Source: JAQBXX01 sp963925015 (lineage in GTDB: Bacteria > Pseudomonadota > Gammaproteobacteria > SURF-13). Taken from it: a DNA stretch of 31,639 nt. The stretch is taken from assembly GCA_963925015.1 (NCBI GenBank), contig CAWUTX010000088.1, positions 1-31,639 of the forward strand, in the 5' to 3' direction. The position numbers and the translations under genes were made by a program. Each line of letters begins with the position of its first letter. Within the stretch, counting starts at the first letter, position 1. The notes beneath the pieces were generated by a model. It had not been told where the DNA came from, did no database searches, and saw only the letters and a program-made list of their open reading frames with translations. Shown one piece after another: positions 24,158 to 31,639 of this stretch.

Positions 24158-25210
24158 ATGATCGATCGTATCAGCCAACTTTTGGGCAAGGAAGCAGACT
24201 CGCTGCTGAAACACGAATGCAGAACCATCCCGCGCAATAAACTGCATCTGCCGGGGCCTGATTTCGTCGAACGCGTCCACACGGGTTCGGACCGCAACGG
24301 CAATGTGCTGCGCAACCTGCACTCGATATTCAACCACGGCCGCCTTGCGGGCACGGGCTACCTCTCGCTGCTGCCGGTGGATCAGGGTATCGAGCACTCC
24401 GCAGGCGCCTCCTTCGCGCCCAACCCGGACTATTTCGACCCGGAAAATATCGTCAAGCTCGCCATCGAGGGCGGCTGCAATGCGGTCGCCTCCACGCTCG
24501 GCGTGCTGGGCTCGGTGGCGCGCAAATATGCGCACAAAATTCCATTCATCGTCAAAATCAATCACAACGAATTCCTGACCTACCCGAACTCCTACGACCA
24601 GATTTTATTCGCCGACGTCGAGCAGGCCTGGGAAATGGGCGCGTGTGCCGTCGGCGCGACCATTTACTTTGGCTCCGAAGAATCACATCGCCAGATTCAG
24701 GAAATCACCAAGGCCTTCCGTCACGCCCACCACCTCGGCATGGTCTGCGTCCTGTGGTGCTATCTTCGCAACAGCGCCTTCAAAAAAGACGGCGTGGACT
24801 ATCACCTCTCCGCCGACCTCACCGGCCAAGCCAACCATCTCGGCGTAACGATAGAGGCCGACATCATCAAGCAGAAACAGGCGGAGAATAACGGCGGCTT
24901 CACCGCGCTCAATTTCGGCAAGACACACAAGAAGGTCTACTCCGAACTCACCTCAGACCACCCCATAGACCTCACCCGCTACCAGGTGGCGAACTGCTTC
25001 ATGGGGCGCGCTGGCATGATCAACTCCGGCGGCGCATCGTGCGAAAACGATCTGGCGCAAGCGGTGCGCACCGCCGTCATCAACAAACGCGCAGGCGGCA
25101 TGGGCCTGATCTCCGGGCGCAAGGCGTTCCAGAAACCTCTGAAGGACGGCGTAGAGCTGTTGCACGCGATACAGGATGTCTACCTGGAAAAGGCCGTGAC
25201 CGTCGCGTGA
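24158..25210 (+). CDS. fbaB: class I fructose-bisphosphate aldolase
   Basis: Schiff-base aldolase of the DhnA/FbaB (DeoC-like TIM-barrel) family, 350 residues, the E. coli FbaB length. It cleaves fructose-1,6-bisphosphate in glycolysis and forms it in gluconeogenesis. Motifs are GTGYLSLLPVDQGIEHSAGASF, FIVKINHNEFLTYPN, VGATIYFGSEES, the Lys-containing EADIIKQKQ with the probable Schiff-base Lys, and GGMGLISGRKAFQKP. SD GCGAGG precedes the ATG by 8 bases. Class II Fba is not in the window. Confidence 0.95.
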   Translation: MIDRISQLLGKEADSLLKHECRTIPRNKLHLPGPDFVERVHTGSDRNGNVLRNLHSIFNHGRLAGTGYLSLLPVDQGIEHSAGASFAPNPDYFDPENIVKLAIEGGCNAVASTLGVLGSVARKYAHKIPFIVKINHNEFLTYPNSYDQILFADVEQAWEMGACAVGATIYFGSEESHRQIQEITKAFRHAHHLGMVCVLWCYLRNSAFKKDGVDYHLSADLTGQANHLGVTIEADIIKQKQAENNGGFTALNFGKTHKKVYSELTSDHPIDLTRYQVANCFMGRAGMINSGGASCENDLAQAVRTAVINKRAGGMGLISGRKAFQKPLKDGVELLHAIQDVYLEKAVTVA

Positions 25211-25403
25211 CACACCGCCGCAGGGGTCATGCCTTGCAAAGGATCAAGTTCATTGTATGACTGCATGAACCGTGTAATCCTTGCAGGTATCTATATGATA
25301 GTCATGTAATGAACCTGATGTCTTTCGTCCGCGCGCTCTATGCCGGTCACGCGCTGCCGGCCTAGGCGGCGCCAGCCAGCGTGGTTCATCAACAGGTACG
25401 ATC

Positions 25404-25976
25404 ATGACCCGCACCAAAGGCATCGAGTCCCGCTACCGCAAGCACGGCGAGAGCATCCTGATTGAGTTGAAGCTGCACAGCGTCATGCAGTTGTTCAACT
25501 TGCTGGATCCCTCGCCGTTTCACGAGAAGGATCTGGACGACGATGCGGTGGAGTACATCGTCGGCACCGCGCGCGAATTTCCGCTGAAGACGCCGTTGCG
25601 GCTGCACCTGCATCTGCCGCCCGAGGCGGTGACCCAGGAGTCGAGCGAGAGCATCGGCTAGGCGATCCGCAATTTCTTCGAATGCCAGACCGAGGTGGCG
25701 GATCGCGAGCTGCGCCAGAAGCTCCGCCAGGGCCGCGCAAGCGTCGTTATCGGATTGCTGTTCCTGTTCGCCTGTATCAGCGCGCGGGCCCTGATCGCGC
25801 CCATCAGCGACGGCATGCTCCATGACATCGTCCAGGAGGGGCTGCTCATCAGCGGCTGGGTGGCGATGTGGCGGCCGATCCAGATATTCCTCTACGACTG
25901 GTGGCCGATTCGCAATCGGCGCCGGCTCTATCACAAGCTGAGTCATCTGAAGGTGGATATCGACCCGATCGCCTGA
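25404..25976 (+). pseudogene. conserved membrane protein with an in-frame TAG
   Basis: One reading frame of 190 codons with a TAG at 25659-25661 (codon 86). The first part (MTRTKGIESRYRKHGESIL) and the second part (AIRNFFECQTEVADRELRQ...) belong together: both match my memory of a conserved 190-residue family found in proteobacteria in which a Glu sits in place of the TAG. The second half carries two hydrophobic segments (ASVVIGLLFLFACISARALI and a stretch ending YDWWPI). GAG-to-TAG is a one-base change, so nonsense mutation or base error is likely. No domain name or function is known to me. Confidence 0.7.
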
Positions 25977-26142
25977 TCCGCGCAGGGGTGAGAAAAAGAA
26001 TTCCAAGGGCCGGGTCTTGCATTGCAATATTCACCCGATTCAAGCCGCACTCCACCCAAGCTGTGCCGATCTTTGATTTCGTTGGATACGCTACTTGTGC
26101 GGCTTGCTGGCGCTGCGATCTCATGCGTTAAATTGCTGATCT

Positions 26143-28165
26143 CTAATTGGGCTTCGATGCAGGCGGCGCCGCTCCATGAAGCAGGGTTTCGAATTCCTCC
26201 GTCGGCACCGGCCTGCTGAACAAATAGCCCTGCATCTCGTCACAACCGTGCGCGCTGAGTAAGGATTTCTGACCCTCGGTTTCCACCCCCCTCGGCGATC
26301 ACCGTGAGTCCCATAGCGTGCGCCATGGAGATGATGGCCTTGGAGATTGCCGCATCATCCGGATCGGTGGTGATGTCGCGCACGAACGACTGGTCGATCT
26401 TGAGCGTGTCGATCGGAAAGCGCTTCAGGTAGGCAAGCGAGGAATAGCCGGTGCCGAAATCGTCGATAGATAACCTTACCCCCATCGCCTTGAGCCTGAT
26501 CAGCGTGTCGGTGGCCGCCGCCACGTTCTGCATAATCTGGCTTTCAGTCAATTCCAGCTTGAGATAGGCGGGGTCGAGGCCGGTTTCCTTCAGTATCCCC
26601 GCCACCACCTCGATCAAATCCGGCTGCCTGAGCTGGCGCGCCGAAAGGTTGACCGCGACATACACGGGCTGGAACCCGGCGTTCTGCCATGCCCTGTTCT
26701 GTGCGCAGGCGGTGCGCAGCACCCATTCGCCGAGCACTACGATGAAGTCTCTTTCCTCGGCTACAGGGATAAATTCCGCCGGTGAAATCCAGGCCCTGTG
26801 AGCATTTGGCCAGCGCAGCAGCGCCTCGGCGCCGACGATCACGCCTGACTCGATGGTGACGATGGGCTGGTAATGGAGCACAAACCCATCCTCCTCGAAG
26901 GCGCTCCGCATTTCTCTCTCCATGGTCAGCTGCTGCTGCGCCCGCACATCCATGTGCTCGGCGAACATCTGGTGCTGGTTGCGGCCGAGTTGCTTGGCGC
27001 TGTACATTGCCGTGTCAGCATGGCGCATCAGCGTCTCCACGTCTTGCCCGTGACCGGGATAGATGGCGATGCCTACGCTCGCCGTGATGTGAATCTTTTG
27101 CCCCGCGACCTCGATGGGCAGGGCGGTGGCGTCGATCAGCTTCCGGACAATCTGGAGCAGGTTCGCGTTGGGCTGGATGTCGGGCAAACTCAAAACGAAC
27201 TCGTCGCCGCCGACGCGTGCGATGGTGTCACCTTTGCGCAGGCAGAGTGCCAACCGCTTCGCCACGGTTTGCAGCACCTGGTCGCCGATGTGGTGGCCCA
27301 GGGAATCGTTGATGATTTTGAAATGGTCGAGATCGAGAAAAGGCACGGCGAGCTTATTGCCGCTGCGCTCCGCCGAAATCAGCGATTGCTTGATCCGATC
27401 CTGTAGCAGCACACGGTTGGGCAAACCCGTCATTGCATCGTGGTAGGCCATGTGTTCGATTTGTTGCTCGGTGCGGCGTTGCTGCTCGTACTGCAGCCTC
27501 TTGATGATGCCGTCGGCGTGCCTGACGATGAAGAACAGGATGCCATAGAGCAGGGCCAGCACCGCAGCCACGCTCAGGGTGGCAAGACGTTCTTTCTTGG
27601 CGATGCTCCCCAGCAAGCCTGTGACGTCGGTGTAGATCTCCAGCACGCCTTCGATGGGCGCGTCCACGCTGCGGCGTAGCGCGACGTAACTCGACAGCAT
27701 ATCGCGGTCTACGATCTCCCGGTCGAAGGCGCTGAACTTGTCGCGGTGGGTGGTCTCGCTCATCGGCCGCCCCTGGCGCGCCGAGAGAAAACCGGCGTTG
27801 TAGCTCTTGTCCTCGCCGATCTGCTTCGGCTCCGTCGAGAACAGCGTACGCCCGTCGAGTTGGTAGATCTTCACCTTGACCACATGGGTATCGCGCATCG
27901 CTTCAAGCACGCCTTGGTGTATCTTGGCTATATTGGGATCGCGGCGCAGAGTTTCGGCGTCGAGACTCTGCGCCGCATGGGCGAAACTGCGGAACTGGGG
28001 CCAAAGGGTGTTGGCGAAATTTTGCGTCAGCGCAATGTTGTGGCTCTCGCCAATGTCAAGCAGATGACTTGTCGCAATCTGCCGGTAGAGCGCGCCGAGA
28101 ATAACAGTTGTTATTACCAGCGAGACCAGGCTCGCGATAGAAAAATAGCGCAGCAGTCGAAACAT
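26143..28165 (-). pseudogene. membrane GGDEF-EAL protein, frameshifted near the C-terminus
   Basis: Bifunctional c-di-GMP protein. A membrane helix at about residues 9-27, a periplasmic region to about 190 with YQLDGRTLFST, a second helix at about 194-214, then GGDEF with intact GGDEF at 319-323, then EAL with EALLRW (447 on) and DDFGTGYSSLAYLKR. Both catalytic motifs look intact. The current frame ends at 26240 in AEGGGNRGSE. Deleting one base in the C6 run (26286-26291) restores AEGVETEGQ and a further 43 codons ending KPN at 26143. The start is chosen by GGGAGA 5 bases upstream of 28165. Full length would be about 673 aa. Confidence 0.88.
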
Positions 28166-28510
28166 GATAGTCTCCCGTGTCATGCGCCCGCGCCCGGGCG
28201 ACGCCTCCAGCGATCCAATAAAACTTTACAATCATGGCTACCCTGACCCTCTTGCAAAACTCCAATGATGAATACTACCCAGCGCGACCCGGCAAGGAAA
28301 CGGCGCGCATTATCCTAGCTGAGTTTACGGCTTTTCCAAAGCAAATACAGCACCGGGATTAAAACAGCGACACCAGCAGAGCGGTGATTATGCCGCGCGT
28401 CTTGTTGTCTTGACTGCAAGTTGAATGTGCCCAGAACCTTGATGATCCCAAAGAAGCTTTCGGCCGTCGGGTTACGAAGCATTAAAAACCTGTTTATATT
28501 TTCTAATGGC
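28166..28510. other. gap between the GGDEF-EAL and DUF4404-type genes
   Basis: 345 bases. On the minus strand a 55-codon frame (28315-28482) begins MLRNPTAESFFGIIK and ends in a hydrophobic stretch VAVLIPVLYLLWKSRKLS. Another frame over the same bases reads GIITALLVSLF then stops, and one added T would join it to the first as ALLVSLFLIPVLYLLW, reminiscent of the last helix of an RND-type transporter. AESFFG is faintly transposase-like. I regard it as gene debris without a secure identity. Confidence 0.3.
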
Positions 28511-28843
28511 TTAAATTCCCATATTGGACAGGGTGTTGCTGATGAGATTAACAATATTAACCAGTCGCGGATGGGTTTGTTCAAACTCACGGACAGAGGC
28601 AAGCAGTCCTTCGGTGGACAGCTCGGACAGGTGCGGGTTTTTCACATCTCTCACGGCCTCATGCGCGGAAAGATCGGCAAATCCGGCAATGCTTTCAGCT
28701 TGTTCCGGATGTGTTTTGGAAAGTGCCGTTACTTCACTCTTTAGCTCTGCCACCAGATGCAGCAGCTCGTCCTTATTCTCTTCATGTATCAGCTTGGTTT
28801 TTTTTATTTTGTCTTCGATTCTGCCAATAGTTTCTTGAATCAT
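28511..28843 (-). CDS. DUF4404-type small protein
   Basis: A 110-residue soluble, highly charged helical protein ending FEQTHPRLVNIVNLISNTLSNMGI read as two blocks; the closing HPRL...LxNMGI is the signature of the DUF4404 family. The function is unknown. The start is ATG 28843 with GGAG 9 bases upstream; a TTG at 28858 is in frame but less likely. Base use is AT-richer than its lipA and selO neighbours. The leading part (MIQETIGRIEDKIKKTK) is probably coiled-coil. Confidence 0.75.
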   Translation of the reverse strand: MIQETIGRIEDKIKKTKLIHEENKDELLHLVAELKSEVTALSKTHPEQAESIAGFADLSAHEAVRDVKNPHLSELSTEGLLASVREFEQTHPRLVNIVNLISNTLSNMGI

Positions 28844-28975
28844 GTGTTTATTCTCCAAAATGATGAATTGCGGAGCAGGTAAGGTGTCCGTAGTCGTCGA
28901 GGCTCCAGTTGCCTACCCCGCACTGCCGCTTCATAGCCTCCGATTGATTGAGGACTTACGCTAGCGACCTTTTTA

Positions 28976-29016
28976 GGCGAGCTATTGGTCAGAGTGAAGG
29001 AATCAAAAAGCTCGCC
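28976..29016. repeat. inverted repeat downstream of lipA
   Basis: GGCGAGCT (28976-28983) and AGCTCGCC (29009-29016) with a 25-base loop, in the lipA-DUF4404 spacer. On the minus strand it would follow lipA, but no clear T-tract follows the stem, so a terminator role is uncertain. Confidence 0.35.
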
Positions 29017-29041
29017 ATGGACGCACTGATTATATCCACGA

Positions 29042-30196
29042 TTATGGCGTAAGTGGCTGCATTGTCATCGCGAAATTTGGGGAGGCGTCAGGGATTGCCT
29101 CCTTTGCTCCCAGTCCCGCGTTATTGCGTTCGAGCACGCGCTCGGCGCGATAGCTCGAACGCACCAGGGGCCCGGAAACCACCTCGAGGAAACCGCGCGC
29201 AAGACCCCATTCGCGATACTGCTCGAACTCCTGCGGCGGCACGAAGCGCTCGACGGGCAAGTGATTCAACGTCGGGCGCAGGTACTGGCCGAGCGTCAGG
29301 ATGTCGACGTTGATGCGCCGTAGATCGTCCATGGTCTCGATGATCTCCTCGTCCGTCTCGCCGAGTCCCAGCATGAGACTGGTCTTCGTGAGTACCGAGG
29401 GCTGGTAGCGTTTGGCGTGATCAAGGACATTCAGCGTCTGCTCGTAGCCCGCGCGCGGGTCTCGCACCGGATACGTGAGCCGACGCACCGTCTCAACGTT
29501 CTGCGCAAAGACTTCAAGACCTGAATCGAGCACGGTCTCGACATCGGCGAGCACGCCCTGGAAGTCCGGCGTCAACGCTTCGACCGCTGTGTCTGGATTC
29601 GCCGCTTTGATGGCTCGCACGCAGGCCGCGTAGTGTGCGGCACCGCCGTCGGGGAGATCGTCGCGATCCACCGAGGTGAGCACGACGTACTTGAGTTTCA
29701 TGAGGCTTACCGAGCGCGCCACGTTGGCCGGTTCCTCCGTGTCGAGCCAACCGTGCGGGTTACCCGTGTCCACAGCGCAGAACCGACACGCGCGCGTACA
29801 GACCGCCCCCATCACCATGATCGTCGCGGTACCCGCGCTCCAGCATTCGCCTATATTCGGGCACTTCGCTTCTTCGCACACGGTGCTCAAGCGATGCTGG
29901 CGCACTATCTGCCGAACGGACTCGAAGACCGCGCCGCTGGGTATGGATACCTTGAACCAGTGCGGTTTACCGGTGAGCGTGGCGCGATCGACTGGGCCCT
30001 TGGCGGTTAGGCCGTCCTTGACCGCAGTGTAGCCTTGATCCGTGCGGTATTTCTCTCCACTGCGCGCCGGCGCTGCAGGCTGGACAGGCGCTGGCGGTTG
30101 TACTGATCCCGCCGGGTTAACCGGCCTCGCCAGATCTAGGATAGGTATGCCCTTAAATTCGCTCATATCAGAAATTCTCATGCCAGAAGTTGTCAT
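29042..30196 (-). CDS. lipA: lipoyl synthase
   Basis: Radical SAM enzyme that inserts two sulfurs into protein-bound octanoate; up to 384 residues. The auxiliary cluster Cys are in CEEAKCPNIGEC (Cys107, 112, 118) and the SAM cluster in CTRACRFC (Cys133, 137, 140); the essential Ser is in GPLVRSSY. Starts at 30196, 30181 and 30166 are all possible and none has a good SD. The N-terminus before KPHWFK carries a Pro/Ala-rich stretch (SVQPPAPVQPAAPA) not in E. coli LipA. By eye the core (ATATIM..., FAQNVETV, RDPRAGYEQ) is closer to the mitochondrial/LIAS type than to E. coli. No lipB or lplA is nearby. Confidence 0.96.
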   Translation of the reverse strand: MTTSGMRISDMSEFKGIPILDLARPVNPAGSVQPPAPVQPAAPARSGEKYRTDQGYTAVKDGLTAKGPVDRATLTGKPHWFKVSIPSGAVFESVRQIVRQHRLSTVCEEAKCPNIGECWSAGTATIMVMGAVCTRACRFCAVDTGNPHGWLDTEEPANVARSVSLMKLKYVVLTSVDRDDLPDGGAAHYAACVRAIKAANPDTAVEALTPDFQGVLADVETVLDSGLEVFAQNVETVRRLTYPVRDPRAGYEQTLNVLDHAKRYQPSVLTKTSLMLGLGETDEEIIETMDDLRRINVDILTLGQYLRPTLNHLPVERFVPPQEFEQYREWGLARGFLEVVSGPLVRSSYRAERVLERNNAGLGAKEAIPDASPNFAMTMQPLTP

Positions 30197-30249
30197 CCAC
30201 CATCGCGTAGGCCCGCACGCGCTTGACCGCCGCGACGAACGACCTACCG

Positions 30250-30519
30250 TCAGCCCCCCAAATCGGGGGCGAGCCGGGCGTTAATCAGAGCCTCGTCGAG
30301 AGTGTCGAAGGTGGTATTGTGCCGGTCAGTCAGCGGCCCGCCGCCGGGAATGACGTCGCCATTCTCATCGTAACCGATAGCCTTGAACTTCCATACGCCG
30401 TTAATAAACTTCAGGTTGCCCAGATGCTCATCCTGGTCAGCCAGGACGCGATAAACTCGGTCATTGATCCTGCTGAGGGTCAGATTATACATCGCGCGCG
30501 CCGGATTCCCGCTAATCAT
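30250..30519 (-). CDS. small hypothetical protein coupled to selO
   Basis: An 89-residue protein starting at the ATG in the ATGA that ends selO (four-base overlap), a strong sign of co-translation. It contains YNLTLSRINDRVYRVLADQDE, read as two blocks, then GNLKFINGVWKFKAIGYDENGDVIPGGGP and a short helical C-terminus (FDTLDEALINARLAP). The mixed beta-like composition, no signal peptide and no Cys are notable. A frame also opens 9 bases upstream at 30528. No family recognised; context suggests a function with SelO, for example a partner or target. Confidence 0.7.
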   Translation of the reverse strand: MISGNPARAMYNLTLSRINDRVYRVLADQDEHLGNLKFINGVWKFKAIGYDENGDVIPGGGPLTDRHNTTFDTLDEALINARLAPDLGG

Positions 30520-31639
30520 GAGCTGCACGACAACATGGAGCAGCCGGGCCGCTGGCGTGCCCAGTCCGGACGTTTGGCCGCGAAGGTCTCCTTATCCGGT
30601 TGCTCGTCGTAGGGGCGTCGCAGCGCCTCGAGCAGTTCGTTCACGAGTCCATAATCGTTCTGTTCGGCGCGATCGATGGCAAGTTGCGCAAGGTAATTGC
30701 GCAGCACGTACTTGGGATTAACGCTTTGCATTAGTACGCGGCGTTCGTGTTGCGGCACGTCTTCCGCGCGCACCTGACCGGCGTAGCGACGCAGCCACTG
30801 AAGCGTGCGCTGGCGCTGTGTATCGTTAAGCGTTTCCGGCCGGTAATACGCCGCCGCGAACGGTGCGAGCAGTGCTTCGTCAGACGCGGCGGGCGAAGTG
30901 TCAAGCAGGGCCAGGCGCCGAAAGAAAATGGTCATGTCCGTTTCGACCTGTTGCAGCACTTCCAGCAATTCTGCAATCAGTTCAGCGTGGGACGGCGCAC
31001 GAAAAGTCGTGAACCCCAGTTTTTCCGCCACCATCTGTTGCCACTGTGCGTCAAAACTCTTGCTGTATTCCGCTAGTGCTTCTTCCAGTGGTACTGCATC
31101 TTCCAGCAGCGGCATCAGCGCATTGCCCAATTGTGCCAGGTTCCACAGCGCGACCTCTGGCTGCGCGCCAAAGCAGTAACGGTGGTGCTGGGCGTCGGTG
31201 GTATTGGGAGTCCAGCCGGGATCGTAATTTTCCAGCCAGCCGTAGGGGCCGTAGTCTATCGTCAAGCCGAGAATGGACATGTTGTCCGTGTTCATCACGC
31301 CGTGTACGAAACCCACCCGCATCCAGTGTGCAACCATCACCGCTGTGCGCGTGCAGACCTCGCGAAACCAGCGTACGTAAGTTTCCTTGCCGGGTGCGCC
31401 CAGATCGGGGAAATCTGTGGTCAGCGTGTAATCCACCAGCTTGCGCAGCAGATCAATGTCTTTGCGCGACGCCAGAATTTCGAAATTGCCAAAACGCGCA
31501 AAGCTCGGCGCCACGCGGCACACGATGGCGCCGGGCTCGGGGCGCGGATTGCCGTCATAGAACATGTCACGCATGACGCTTTCGCCGGTGGTCACCACGC
31601 ACAGGGCGCGGGTAGTCGGTACGCCGAGATGGTGCATGG
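30516..31639 (-). CDS. selO: protein adenylyltransferase SelO, 5' end outside the window
   Basis: SelO (YdiU) pseudokinase-fold enzyme that transfers AMP from ATP to Ser/Thr/Tyr of target proteins, linked to redox stress. About 374 residues of the C-terminal three quarters are present. Motifs are MHHLGVPTTRALCVV at the edge, HGVMNTDNMSILGLTIDYGPYGW with the metal-binding Asn and Asp, and PKYVLRNYLAQ near the end. The C-terminus ends GCSMLSCSS, with Cys at the antepenultimate position where selenoprotein members have Sec. The ATG at 31637 is internal. The gene is coupled to the 89-aa gene by ATGA. Confidence 0.96.
   Translation of the reverse strand, partial: MHHLGVPTTRALCVVTTGESVMRDMFYDGNPRPEPGAIVCRVAPSFARFGNFEILASRKDIDLLRKLVDYTLTTDFPDLGAPGKETYVRWFREVCTRTAVMVAHWMRVGFVHGVMNTDNMSILGLTIDYGPYGWLENYDPGWTPNTTDAQHHRYCFGAQPEVALWNLAQLGNALMPLLEDAVPLEEALAEYSKSFDAQWQQMVAEKLGFTTFRAPSHAELIAELLEVLQQVETDMTIFFRRLALLDTSPAASDEALLAPFAAAYYRPETLNDTQRQRTLQWLRRYAGQVRAEDVPQHERRVLMQSVNPKYVLRNYLAQLAIDRAEQNDYGLVNELLEALRRPYDEQPDKETFAAKRPDWARQRPGCSMLSCSS

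Noticed and set aside
25265..25309. 14-codon hydrophobic frame MNRVILAGIYMIVM before the TAG-split gene
   Set aside because: Too short, no SD and no homologue known; the surrounding ATGAAC repeats are likely chance.
25659..25661. TAG read as pyrrolysine or a recoded codon
   Set aside because: No recoding machinery is visible in the window and gammaproteobacteria with pyrrolysine are rare; nonsense mutation or error is simpler.
1..31639. CRISPR arrays, tRNA/rRNA genes, intact transposases, integrases or prophage genes
   Set aside because: Both strands were scanned and no spaced repeat array, cloverleaf, or recognisable recombinase was found; only possible remnants are listed.

Overview
The window reads as a stretch of chromosome from a non-enteric gammaproteobacterium. 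The evidence is the conserved order rne / rluC / HAD phosphatase / sppA / maf / yceD / rpmF / plsX / fabHDG / acpP / fabF / pabC / mltG / tmk / holB / pilZ / tatD, together with KDO-LPS synthesis (kdsB). Codon use is GC-rich for most of its length, with a few clearly AT-richer patches. A sulfur-oxidising or Chromatiales-like lineage would fit, but the sequence alone does not settle the taxon. No rRNA, tRNA, CRISPR array or intact insertion sequence was seen.

Layout. 1-2274: the end of kdsB, a small opposite-strand gene, then an overlapping pair of low-molecular-weight phosphatase and fructosamine-kinase-like genes that fits protein deglycation. 2283-4988: rne on the minus strand, with an apparent one-base frameshift and a leader containing three hairpins, divergent from rluC. 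4989-7763: rluC, a HAD phosphatase and the membrane protease sppA, with a 25-bp-arm palindrome just ahead of sppA. 7764-9480: an AT-richer insertion holding an 8-nt-overlapping pair, a tiny Cys4 zinc-finger protein and a two-domain dCTP-deaminase-family protein. 9481-10848: maf, divergent from yceD-rpmF, which has a near-consensus promoter that should give an almost leaderless message. 10928-16553: the type II fatty-acid synthesis run plsX-fabH-fabD-fabG-acpP-fabF. 16574-22675: a tightly packed run of pabB, pabC, mltG, tmk, holB, pilZ and tatD (p-aminobenzoate, murein, dTMP, clamp loading, pili). 22840-25210: the srkA/yihE stress kinase and a class I fructose-bisphosphate aldolase. 25404-28165: a membrane-protein gene broken by an in-frame TAG, and a GGDEF-EAL protein broken near its end by a one-base frameshift. 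28511-31639: on the minus strand, selO (5' end outside the window), a small gene overlapping it by ATGA, lipA, and a DUF4404-type gene.

How it works together. The central block links membrane-lipid synthesis (plsX, fab genes, acpP) with ribosome and RNA functions (rpmF, yceD, rne, rluC), folate precursor, dTMP and replication genes. This is a classic gammaproteobacterial growth cluster. The most unusual local content is the zinc-finger/dCTP-deaminase pair inserted in that cluster, the deglycation-type pair beside kdsB, and the selO-coupled small gene. Three coding lesions, two of them in homopolymer runs and one in the essential rne, suggest that some breaks are sequence errors rather than biology.
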